Shown here: one piece after another, positions 8,922-21,900 of the stretch
Layout: the number at the start of each line of letters is the position of its first letter
Numbering within the stretch: the stretch's first letter is position 1
Source: Rhodeus uyekii
Lineage: Eukaryota; Chordata; Actinopteri; Cypriniformes; Acheilognathidae
Assembly (NCBI GenBank): GCA_037043235.1
Contig: JAWRVZ010000181.1
Span: 1,178,001 to 1,242,000 of the forward strand
Length of the DNA stretch: 64,000 nt
Direction: 5' to 3'
Notes under the pieces: model-generated
Databases searched by the model: none
Told to the model about the DNA's origin: nothing
The model's input: the letters and a program-made list of their open reading frames with translations, nothing else
Made by a program: the position numbers and the translations under genes

Positions 8922-11900
8922 CTGGAGGCAAAGAAATGGAAAAGCTGTATTAACAAATCATTTCCCCAGCAGGGGAAAATCCTCCACAAACAGCTGGGCA
9001 AAAAAGCATGAAGATGATAATAATAATAATAATACATTTTATTTGTAGAGCGCCTTTCTCAAATTCAAAGCGCAAATTACAATACAAAATTGCAAAAAAC
9101 AACAAAGAAAAAAAAGAACAAAAAATACACAATAATAAGTTATCCATTAAAAACATAAGTAAAAAGATGTGTTTTGAGACACTGCTTAGAACAATCCAAA
9201 TATCTCACCCAAATGGCGCACCGTGACAGATGGGGACAATAGGGTATTGGTAACTGAAAGTTCAAAATCATTGCACTTTTTGACATTCGATGGAGTGCCA
9301 ATTAATACAATTTCAGTTTTGGATGAGTTCAGTTTGAGAAAATTGTGCTTCATCCATGCCTTGATTTTCAGTAGACAAGCAGAGAGAGTTGAAGAGGAAG
9401 ATGTGAGATTGGGCTGAGTACTAATATAGATCTAAGTGTCATCTGCATAAAAATGATAGTTCAGGCCAAACCTCTGAATAATCTGCCCAAGAGGCAGCGT
9501 ATAAATACTAAATAAAACAGGACCCAAAACGGACCCCTGAGGGACACCCTGACACAAAGGTACAGAGTGAGATTTATTAGTACCCAAGTAAATAAATTGG
9601 GAGCGATCTGAGAGGTAAGATTTAAATCATTTCAACACATTTCCCGACAGACCAATCTACCCATGTAACCTGTCCAATAAAATGCAGTGACAAATAGTAT
9701 CGAATGCAGTAGTAAGATCCGACAAAACCAAGATGCCACAAGCCCCAGAATCAGCTATAAGGAGGAGGTCACTCAAGACCCTGACTAGGGCCGTCTCCGT
9801 ACTGTGTCCAGACCTAAACCCAGATTGAAAGGTTTCCAGCAGGCTATTCGTAAAGAGATGTGTATGGAGTTGACAAACCTGTTCCCAGCGTAAACAAGGC
9901 TTGTGTGGTATTCCAAAATGAACTGAGAATGTCTTTTCAATTTCAGTTTAATTCTTGAATTTGAATTGTGGTAAGAAATGAAGATTTTGAATTGCTCATA
10001 AATTTTTTTTTATATTATAAAAAAGTATATATATTTTCTGTTAATAGTCCTTATTTATAGTCAGTGTAAATTACATAATATTGAATAGATATATTCTGAA
10101 ATTTTATCCTACTTCATTGATTAACTTTTGTACACTAGGGTTTAAGATCTCTTCATTTGTCTGTGAAGTTCTTTGAATTGTAATACAGTAAATTCTTCCT
10201 GTCATTCTCATTCAAATTTCAGTTCAAATTCCTGTGTGGTGTGGCCAATTCAGTACAAATTCCAACTCAAGAATTGAAAGGAAGCCAATTCTGGAATTTG
10301 GAAATCCACAATATAATATGTCTTTGTCTTAACATGTTTGTCTATATAAGGGCTGAATCTGCTAAGTTTGCACTTACTTGTCCCAGGGATACGCTTGTCC
10401 AGACCCTGGGAGTCTCGGGGCCCCTCTCCCAAAGAAGGTACAGGAGTAGGAGAGTTCTCTTTCAGTCCGTTCTCTTTTGCCCCGTTACCTGCCTGCAATG
10501 GTGGGGAGATGGCAAGGGGAGATGGACTTCCCTCAGATTTCTGCTGAACCCCCTCACCCTGGAAACACATTGCAAATGGAAAGAGTTAAAAAATAGAGAT
10601 AAAGATGCATTTATAAGGAGAATATATGAAACACAAAAACCATTGGGTTAACCCTTAACCGCTGTGTTAAGAGTGAATAAACTTGACAATATTTTAAAAA
10701 AAATGTTTTTGTGCTAAACAGGTACATAAGATACAGTATACTGCCATTTGAGTTGGTATGATTTTTTTCAAAAAAATTCTCATGCATGATCACAAATACA
10801 GAAAACCAGTAATATTGTCAGCTGAAAAATCCAGCATAAACCAGTATGAGTTCCATGCGGGTCCAGGCTGGTTTATGCAAGTTTGTGCTGATTTTGCTGG
10901 TAGACCTGCATAGTCATGCTGTTCTCAAGCAAACTGGAGATGCTGAAGTTAGTCCACCAGAATGATCTTGTAGGGTTGAGTGCGAGTAGGCCAGTTATCT
11001 GTATGCAAGCAGTGTTTTGGAGACAAGCATAGTTTTTGCTTGCATATTTCTATATGTAACATATTAATGATGTAAATGAATAACAATATAAGATTAGAAC
11101 ATATGATTTGTTCTTGTTATAATTAAAGCTTTGTAATTTACTTTATATTATTAATCAATGCAATTTTAAGTTCTGAATAACAAAGTTAAAGTTCTAACTG
11201 GTGAAATATTTTAAAGGATCAAAGCATTTTTCTATTGTTTCAAAGAACCTGCACACAAATCAGTTAAAAGGTGCTTGTGTACATTGTAAAACAAGAACAT
11301 TTTGAGATTCTGAGAGATCAAGAAATTCTCAATTTGTTCAATAACATGAGTTATGAGAAGAGTTATTTCAATGGGACAGTTAATAGCAACTTGATAATGA
11401 AAATTCAAAAATAAAAGTTGCTGTTTTTAAAGACTTTCATGCTCATTTGGAAACTTATGTCAAAATCTAGCTCTTAGTCACTGATTTCAAAAAGTGTATA
11501 CAATAAAATGTGTCATTGCAGTCCAGAGCATGAAATATTTTGCACTTTCATCATTTTCTAAAAGTGAATTAAATCAAAGTCAAGGGCCAAATTCCCAACT
11601 AAAGGGAACACTAATAAGACTTCATTGATTTTATTTTATTTGCAGTTGATTTAATTTAAGGCTGTTGTAGTTGTAGTCTCTTTTCCTTTTTCGTTCTTTT
11701 TGTTCCTCTTATCTTCAGTGATTCTGCATGTTCATTGCAGGCGTCATCACTAATGGTCAATTATCACTTGTAGAGTGAATCTATTTTATTTAACTAATTG
11801 CTACACTGCTTCAGCGTTACTTTTACTCTAGATATTGCCGGCAGCAATGTCACCCTCTAGCCTACGACTGGTTGCTCACAAAAGCTAAGCGGGGATGTGT

Positions 11901-12808
11901 GTGGTCGTTTTCCTGGATGGGAGACTGATTGCTGCTGGAAGTGGTGTTAGGAGGCCAGCAGGGGGTGCTCACCCTCTGGTCTGTGTGAGTCCTACCGCCC
12001 CAGTATAGTGACGGGGACACTGTACTGAAATGAGCACCGTCATTCGGATGAGACGTTAAACCGAGGTCCTGACTCTCTGTGGTCATTAAAAATCCCAGGA
12101 TGTCTTTCGCAAGAGTAGGGGTGTAACCCCGGCATTCTGGCCAAATATGTCCATCATGGCTTCCTAACCATCCCCTTTCTCTGATTGACTGCATCATCAC
12201 TCTGTCTCCTCTCCACCAATAAAGCTAGTTTGTGGTGTGCGTTCTGGCGCAATATGGCTGCCGTCGCATCATCCAGGTGTATGCTACACTCTAGTGGCGG
12301 TTGAGGAGATTCCCCCTTCCATGTAAAGCGACTTTGAGAGACTTTGATAAAGCGCTATATAAATGTAATGAATTATTATTATATTATTATTATTATTAAT
12401 CTGCATCATCTTTTTTTCTTTATGAAATAATTTATTAAAATTAAGCAGATAATTTTTGGTAGTCTTTGTTAAATAAAGACTACAACAATTATCTACTTCA
12501 TGTGTGTTTCTATGAACACACACAAGAAACATGATGTAACACATACATGAATTTTGCTGTGGTCTTGCTTGGATCATACCAGCACCCAGAAGATAGCACA
12601 TGCTGGTCCACCCACTTCCTAAAAAAACAGCAACAAGCATCCCATGTTGGGGACCAGCAAACCAGCAACCCATGCTAGGGAACCAGCAAACCAGCATCCC
12701 ATGTTAAGGACCAGCAAACCAGCAACAGCATACCATCCTGTTCCCAGCATGCAAAACATATTGTACCTTATGCTTGTGACCGCATGTGAATGCTGGATTT
12801 CTCAACAG

Positions 12809-12905
<97 letters not shown>

Positions 12906-15900
12906 AATTCACTGATGAGCCAAAACATTATAACCAGTCAAGGTGAAGTGAATATCGTAGATCATCTCCTAACAAGGCCGTTATTTACTAACAGTAGTCT
13001 GAAGAGAGACAAACCACAATACTTTTTGATGCACAAGTGCAATAAAAGCTTTCATGTCTGGTTCAAACAAATAGAAGGTCTATTGTGGCAAATAGACGCA
13101 TGTCTGTGGCATTGTGGCGTATGAGGCTCAGTAACTGAAGACCAATTAGAATGTCTATGATAACCCCTAATCTACTATTGAAAGTAACTACATTGCAAGC
13201 ATCTGAACTGGACCTTGGAGCAGTGGAAGAAGGTTGTCTAGTTCAATGAGTCCTATTTTCTTTTACATCACATGGACTGCCGTGTACACCATTTAACTTG
13301 GGAAGGGATGGCACCAGGATGCACTGTGGGACAGCATCTAGCTGGTGGGAGTGTGGTGCTCTAGGCAATGTAACCTAAGCATTGTTGCAGACCATGTACA
13401 TCCCTTCATGACTTTGGTGTTTCCTGGTAATTAGTTAATTAGTTCCTTTCAGTAGGATAATGCACCCAGGAATTGAATTCAGGAATGGTCTCAATCCAAT
13501 TGAGCATTTGTGGGATGTGCTGGGCCAACAATTTCAATCCACAGGGCCTCCACCTCACAACATGGAGGACTTAAAGGATCTGCTGCTAACACCTTGGTGC
13601 AAGATACCACAGAACACCTTTAGGGGTCTTGCAGAGTCCATGTTTCGCTGTTTTGGCAGCACGTGGAGGACCAGCTGCATATTAGGCAGGTGGTCATCAT
13701 GTTTTGGCTCAAATATATGCATATTTATACAGTGGGTATGGAAAGTATTCAGACGCCCTTACATTTTTTCACTCTTTGTTATATTGTAGCCATTTTCTAA
13801 AATCATTTAAGTTTTTCCTCATTAAACTGAAATATCACATGGTCCTAAGTTTTCAGACCCTTTGCTGTAACACTCATATATTTAACTCAGGTGCTGTCCA
13901 TTTCTTCTGATCATCCTTAAGATGGTTCTACACCTTCATTTGAGTCCAGCTGTGTTTGATTATACTGATTGGACTTGATTAGGAAAGTCACACACCTGTC
14001 TATATAACACTTTACAGCTCACAGTGCATGTCAGTGCAAATGAGAATCATGAGGTCAAAGGAACTGCCTGAAGAGCTCAGAGACAGAATTGTGGCAAGGC
14101 ACATATCTGGCCAAGGTACAAAAAAGATTCTGCTGCACTTAAGGTTCCTAAGAGCACAGTGGAAAAACAGTGGAAAAGCTAATCCTTAAATGGAAGACGT
14201 TTGGCACGACCAGAACCCTTCCTAAAGCTTGCCGTCTGGCCGAACTGAGCTATCAGGGGAGAACAGTCTTGGTGAGAGAGGTAAAGAACCCAAAGTTCAC
14301 TGTGTCTGAGCTCCAGAAATGCAGTCGGGAGATGGGAGAAAGTTGCAGAAAGTCAACAGTCACTGCAGCCCTCCACTAGTCAGGCTTTATGGCAGAGTGG
14401 CCCGACGGAAGCCTCTCCTTGGTCTGATGAGACCAAGATAGAACTTTTTGGCCTTAATTTTAAGCGGTATGTGTAGAGAAAACCAGGCATTGCTCATCAC
14501 CTGTCCAGTACAGTCCCAACAGTGAAGCATGGTGGTGGCTGCATCATGTTGTGGGGTGTTTTTCAGCTGACAGGATAACTGGTTGCAATCGAGGGAAAGA
14601 TGAATGCGGCCAAGTAAAAGGATATCCTGGACGAAAACCTTCTCCAGAGTGCTCAGAACCTCAGACTAGGCCGAAGGTTTACCTTCCAACAAGACAATGA
14701 CCCTAAGCACACAGCTAAAATAACGAAGGAGTGGCTTCACAACAACTCTGTGACTGTTCTTGAATGGCCCAGCCAGAGCCCTGACTTAAACCCAATTGAG
14801 TATCTCTGGAGAGACCTAAAAATGGCTGTCCACCAACGTTTACCATCCAACCTGACAGAACTGGAGAGGATTTGCAAGGAGGAATGGCAGAAGATCCCCA
14901 AATCCCGGTGTGAAAAACTTGTTGCATCTTTCCCAAAAAGACTCATGGCTGTATTAGAGTCTGAATACTTAGAACCATATGATATTTCAGTTTTTCTTTT
15001 TTAATAAATCAACAATAAAGAGGAAAAAAAAGAACTTAAATGATTTTAGCAAATGGCTGCAATATAACTTTAAGAAATATTAAGAGTGAAAAATTTAAGG
15101 GGGTCTGAATACTTTCAGTAACCACTGTATATTAATTGCTCTTTTGATCTAAATTAAAACTAGAACTTCTCAAATGTATCCTATTGAAATTCATAAGAAA
15201 AGCTGCTTTTTAAATACTAGAGAAATTACTGTGTTTTAAAGTCTCTAGCATATTGGCATACACACATGCAAGAAACATGCATGCAAACAGACTAAATGAG
15301 TGGTGCTCAGCCATGTGAGGTGCCATAAACCTGACCACACTTCCATATGCTGATGGGGTTTAATCTCCTTACAAATGGTCTTGCTCATATTCTTTTTCCA
15401 TGTGGATAAGGAATTATATTATACACTGGTTGTTATGCTCGAACTTTGGTGGGAATATTTAATACAGTCTCTACAGAATTATATTACACTGCATGCATTT
15501 GTATTGCATATTAGACCACATCACGTGACAATGTCATTGATGTGCAGTACTTCTGTAAATTCTTTATGATTTATTTTTCTAATAAATTCTCTATTACTAC
15601 TAATTATTAATTGAAGGTAGGCACTTTACTTACTTTTGAAAGAACCCCATGAATATGTATTATCGATAATGAAAAAGGGATGAACGTTCCTAATATGTAA
15701 TATCCTCTATTATTTATTACCACCTTAACATTGTTACTTCCTGGTTCATGGCCTACATTGTCCAGAGATCCCACTTTGGCCTTGGCCTTGACATTCACCT
15801 TATGGGATTCAATCTTCACATCACCACCACCTGAGAGAGATCAATCATCATTCACATGGCTATTTATTGCATGTACTCACAATGAGATTGCATTCACATT

Positions 15901-18900
15901 AATAGGGAACATTAAAATTGATCCATCCCGTACCTGGCTTGTGCTTTATGTTGTCCTTGGATCCACATTTTGCGGTCACTTTGCTCAAGTCAACCTTTTT
16001 ATTTAAAATCTGAACCTGGAGACCATGAGTAAAGAGTAGCTAGATTGAAGTGTCATTTGTTTCTTATGATGGATGTCTTTAGAGGAAAGTCAAACTAACT
16101 CATTGTAAACTGATCTGGTTATATGTGACTCATCACATGCTTGTACTTCTACGAGCAACACATTGTTATGAAATGAGAGGTGACAATGTACACTTACATT
16201 TCCTCCACCAGGTACATGCTTGATATTGTCCTTAGAGCCGCATCGGGAGGTGACATGGCTGAAGTCCAGCTTTTTGTGGACTATCTGAACCTGAACATAG
16301 CACAACAGCACAGAGGACACATGGTCATAGGCTATTCTACTGTAACACACATAAAACAGATTGACACAAAAGCTATGAAGGCTATCAGTGAGTTAAACAA
16401 TGTTATAATATTGTAAATCAAAATTAAAAAGTAGCATGACACCACCGAAAATACAAAATCATCATGTTCATGTCATTTAATTTTAATCATCAAGCTACTC
16501 ATTTATATGCACTGCTATTTTGTATAGATGTACAGTGTTTCCTGAACATGTTGTGAGGCCACCCTCTGGTACATTCAAATAAAGGTTCATTGTCTGTTGT
16601 GCCGTTTGGAGTAGTATTTGTTGTGTGACATATATTTGTTTGGACAGAGTAACAGCAGGCCAGAAAAACTCTGTCTGACTCAGAGTGTGTTTTTCACAGC
16701 CTAAAACTCACTTTATTGCATTAATCTAAGGTATTACTTAAACACTCGAGGGGCTAACAGTCAAAATCAAGTTTCATTTGACCTGCTGTAACGGACCGCT
16801 CCAGGAAAAACAAATGCAATTTGGCATTAACTGCACAGCTCAAAGGCTACGCTAAAAACAAAAAACATGACCATGATGATTCTTTAAGCATTAAAGAAAC
16901 ACCATTACCACTAAAGCCTACTTAGTAATTGACATGCAAAGCACTGCTAAATCATTTCTATGGAACTGCATAAATGATGAGTAACAGATATAAAGAGGCA
17001 CAATTTCTCAAAACACACAACTTGGCATTGTAAAACAACAGGAGTCTGTAGGTGATCTTGGGAGCTAAAAACATTTTGTACTACACAGTATTTCTGAATC
17101 CAAGGAAAAGCTTTTTTTAAATAACCGGTCAATAGTATAAAATAGCCCTAATATTAAGTAATACAGATACATAATTTAATATAACACAATATTTTTGTTT
17201 TAAAGAAATGTATGGAAATGAACAGTCCCATTTTTTATTTCATACATTCTCCAAGAATAGCCACAGCCTCCTTTGTGAAAAGTTGCAAGAAAGGTGAGAT
17301 AAATAGCACATATTAAATGTGCCGTGGAAATTTTCCCCCTTAAAAGCAAAAGCAAGAGTGAAAATAACCCAACATAGGGTAAGAAATGAATGATGCTACA
17401 GAGTGTTGATACAATTGCTGAGTCGTACAACATGCAGTTATGCTATTTTTGGACGTGGTTACTGCAAAGCTTAAGAACAAAAACACAATGATATTTAACT
17501 GGTAACAATGGTAGAGCAGACTCTATATTCCACAAAGAGAGGCACAATGTTCATTGGTGAACTGAGACAGAATGGTGTGGTGTTAAATCCACAGAACACA
17601 TGAAGCGACAAGGCTGCATTATACTGAACTAATATAGATATTTTTCTAACACATGTATGTGGAAAAGTGTATCTACAACAACAACTGTGATCTCATATTC
17701 ATTCAGAAAACAATTTTACCCTGATTTCAGTAAACAAATACTCCACTAAACCAAAAATACTGCTAAACCAGTTTCTACAGAATCTGAAGATCTTTGGAAA
17801 GACAGCGAAGGTAAGAGCAGGCGAGAGAGTGACACTGAGGCAGTGAGTCAGGGAGATGTCATTGGGAGGGACTCACTTTGCCCTGGTTGGTCTTTGGCAG
17901 AGCATCGGTCTTGCCCTGGGCTGCAGAGACCTGAGGAGACAAGCACCCCTTTAGTCAGTGCAGTGCAGGGAGGAGGTACAGAAAGCCCAGGGTCGCAAGA
18001 TCGGAGGATTAGGATTGAGTGAGTCAGTATGCTAAGGTTACCTTTGAATCTGGAAGAATCACCTGACAGCTTGTGTTTAATTAATTGTTCGGGAGGAAAT
18101 AGTGAATTTAACTGTGTGTTGACCTATGGCACCACTGAAATTTAAAGGGATGGTTCCACTTTGTTCCAAACCTGTATGACTTTCTCTTCTTCTTTTTTTC
18201 ATACTATGGACCAAAAAAAGAGGCTTTCCTGTAGTTCAAACAGTAGAGGGTGGTGCTTGCAACACCAAGGTCATGGGTTCGATTCCCGGGGAAAGCAAGA
18301 ACTGATTAGAATGTGCATTGAATGTAATGTAAGTCGCTTTGGATAAATGTGAAAAAAGAAAATGTTGTTTTGTGTCCATACAATGTAAGTCAATAGGGTA
18401 CAAAAGCTGTTTTGGACAGGCAAAACATTATTCAAAATATCTTGTTTTGTGTTGCACAGAAGTCATACATGTTTCGAACAAAAAGATGTGAAAACATTTT
18501 TGGGGGGTGAATTATCCATTTATATATTAATGGAAGCATAAACCCAGAAAGCAAGCATAATTAATGGAAGGCTTCATAAAAAGACATTTTAATTCATTTA
18601 TTGTGGCCTTAAATTGACAGTCAACGTCTGAAATTCAAATGCAGTGTGTTTTTCTAGATACTCATAAGAGAATAACCGTTATGGAATCCTATAATAAGGT
18701 ATTTTTTTATTTCAAAGACATGGGGTAGGATAGTTGGCTGGGAAATGGCTAAAGACAACAGACAAATTCATTGTACATACATTTTATAAGAAAATCGAGG
18801 TGTACAATGAAATCTTTGTTTTCCACTGTGGCAGGTGAACGTCAAATCACAGAACATTGTTGGAAGCTCTGCATCCATGAGCTCAGCAAAACTGTCTGTA

Positions 18901-21900
18901 TCTTAAAGTTAAAGAGCAATCCGATGAATAATGGCATTTACAGTGAGCAGCAGCGATATGAGACATACATATGAGAAACAATTGTAACAGAATTTGAGAT
19001 TTCTTAAAGCGTTTAATGGCAGCAATAGTGCAGCACATGAGCATATGATCATGTCTTGCCAAATAACCCATCAAATTTATTCTAAATCTGTAAAGAAAAC
19101 AATGAGGTTAAGTGCAGTATCTATGCGTATCTCTAAAGCCCAGATTATTTCATTCCTTACGCATGGGCAAATTCTACTTGTTCTGTCCTGACTAATCAAC
19201 TCACCTTGCCTCCTCCAGGCTGGTACTTCATATTATCGGTGGAGCCTATTTTGGAGCGCACATTTTTTAGATCCGGCAGCGGTGCGTTGGTGGTCCGGAC
19301 ATTACGGGGGGCTCGAGGCACAGGAGGCTTCCTCTCAAGGGGAGTCTGCTTGGGGACGGGGGGTTTGGTGATGCGGGACGGACGAGGGGTCGGGGTCCCA
19401 TTGGTGGCTGCTGTGCTGGTGGCAGAGGTTGGTGTGCGAGTTGTTCTTGGGGTTGTCTTAACTGTGAAAACATGACGCAAATAAAGTAAAATGCACAACA
19501 CAGGAAGTTTAATACTGTATGCATGAGAGGTCACAGACAGATAAATCATGTTGCCATTGACCTCATGAATGTTTCTTTTTCCTAAACCACTACAGAAGTG
19601 GCAAGTCCTCATCTAAGTGACAAGGTTTTCGTCTGTTGTGTACACAGAGATGAAGAGAAGAGTTGAAAGCTCTTTCAGTGTGATGGTTTGAGACAAGCCT
19701 CTGTGAGTAAGTCTATCCCTGACTATGTCAGCATCTTCCGATTTGATGACTAACAACTGCACTAGTCAGTGTGTATTAGCTCAGATCTGCTGTGCTGTGA
19801 AACAGTAGAGGTCAACTTCTCACCCTGCTCTTTAAGTCTCCATCAAAGCAGCATTTAGTAACAGCTACAGACACGTAAGCACCTTTATTTGCACACAAGC
19901 AACCTCTGCTGACCACTGTAAAGACGATCTCTTTTAATCTCTGTAATTTTGGATTGTCTCTGTTTACTTGACCAGGATATATCTTCTCTACATTAGGCTA
20001 TTTAATTTAAAAGTCTTTGCTAACTGAAACGTTTTTTTCTTAATATCATGATGGCTGGTTTGTTCTATATTGGGAGAACAAACAAGTTAATCACAATTTT
20101 TATTACATGCAGTCTCATAGCTTAAGATGGTTTGACGATTTATATTACACCTAAAAATAGGTCCAATGTTACTGACTGCCCTAAAGCAATTTATGGGTGT
20201 TAAAATGCAAAAGAGTAAGAACTTATTAGTCCACTGGGAAATACATTTTTTGTTTATAAGGTAAAAGACAACGAGTCATTGAATTCTGACACAATCTTAT
20301 TACTGCACGTATAAAATATCATTGCCAGGTCTTTTAACATTTCATGTAGATTAATTTGCAATGCGTAATTTACTATATCACAAAGTCTATCATTATTGTG
20401 TCAAAATATTTCTAGATTAGAAAAAGACAGATAACATGTATAAGAAAACCAGATCATTCTCACCAGGTGCTTTTTTCACCTCTCCTGCTTGGTTTTCAGC
20501 CTTTGTAGCTATAAAAACACAAAATCAAATTTAACTACGCCCTAGTTAAATTTAGAGATTATACATACTGTACTTTTGTCATAGAAGAGCCTTGTTTATT
20601 TTTTTGACAGGAATCAAAATTAGGCTGAGGAACAGAAGCCCATTTTTGGAGTTTTGTCTGAAATTATGTGAAATTTGCTTTTTTCCTCCTTTTTTGTTTT
20701 GTTCCAGTACACACAAAGGGAATAAACGTGTGTATAGCAAAACATACTTTTCTGTGAGCAATACTTGATTTTCTGGAACAATGTCAGGGGTGCAAACTAT
20801 TTTGTTTGTGACTGTATATTCAATTGGTTGTACTGTTTAACAACATGCCGATTATTTGGCTGACAAAACAACAAAATCATTAGACAAAAACAGTTTTGAC
20901 ATTCATATTAAGAATGCCATTGTAAAGACTGTAAGTCTATGAGTCACAGCCTCATTTTCATTCATGTAAAATTAAATTTGCTGTCTACCTTCACTAAATT
21001 CAATAATGATGGAACAACTCACCTGAGGAGTGTCGGGCAGAGGTGGTAGCTGGGGTGCTTGTGCCATTTTTAGAGTTGGTAGCAGATGTAGCTTTAGCCT
21101 TTGGCACTGGAGGGCGACGCTGGGTTGCTGTGCCAGTCTCAGAAGACTGATGGAAACAATAAGACACCAGAATACTGAATGAATAGGTTGACATCAAGAG
21201 GTTGATTAGATGAGTCACATACACAGTGGCTAAAGGGTGGATTAATGCTTGAAGGTGATTGGTCGATTAAGGCAGAGTTTGACAACTTGAAATCTTGATG
21301 TTTCATTACATGACTCAGATGAAAGATCATGATCTTGATTAACCTACAGGTTTTGGTGTAGTGGGTATTGGTGTGGATTTTTGATACTGCATGTGATGGT
21401 AACGATTTGTAATAAAGGTAAACCTTAAATCAACTATTGCAGCTAGTTTGCTAGTAGTCATCTATAGGTATAGATCACCCAAAAATGATCATTATTTACA
21501 GAATTTTTTACTTCTGCTGAACACAAAATACAGTGGTACCTTGAGATACAAAATGAATCCGTTCCGAGGCGGCCTTCGTATAATGAGTTTTTCGTATCTT
21601 GGAACACATTTTACATGTAAAATGGCTAATCCGTTCCAAGCCCTCAAAAACACCCCATTAAATTTCATAAAAAAGCTAAATTGACCTATAAACAATGAAA
21701 TAACGTAAAATGTTGAAGCTTACCTTTCGAGTGAGGCTATCTCCGAAAGTGGCGGCAGAGGAGGAGGAGGACAAACAGCAGATAACGTACGTCCGTACAC
21801 TTAACTTTACGAAAACACATAAAAAATGTAACGTTTCAGGTGCGGAGTGGCTGAGCTAAAGCACGCCAGCACGTACGTGTAGAAGATGCATGATGGGAGG

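Larger units (their letters stand above)
10559..15723 (-). other. map4: map4 intron crowded with mobile elements
   Basis: A 5.2-kb intron between the repeat-4 exon and the optional tail exon. From high to low coordinates it holds a Tc1-like element, a second Tc1-like element, a (TA)n tract, a short minisatellite, a 5S-derived SINE, and a CCAGCA-rich repeat fragment near 10,820-10,920. About half of it is recognisable repeat. Confidence 0.8.

Noticed and set aside
10241..10651. 136-codon plus-strand ORF
   Set aside because: Lies over the minus-strand map4 optional exon and its splice sites; an antisense shadow with no recognisable content.
12644..13124. ORFs with Ile-Tyr runs
   Set aside because: Translation of the (TA)n microsatellite.
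19206..19475. Plus-strand ORF opposite map4 repeat 1
   Set aside because: Antisense shadow of a GC-rich exon.
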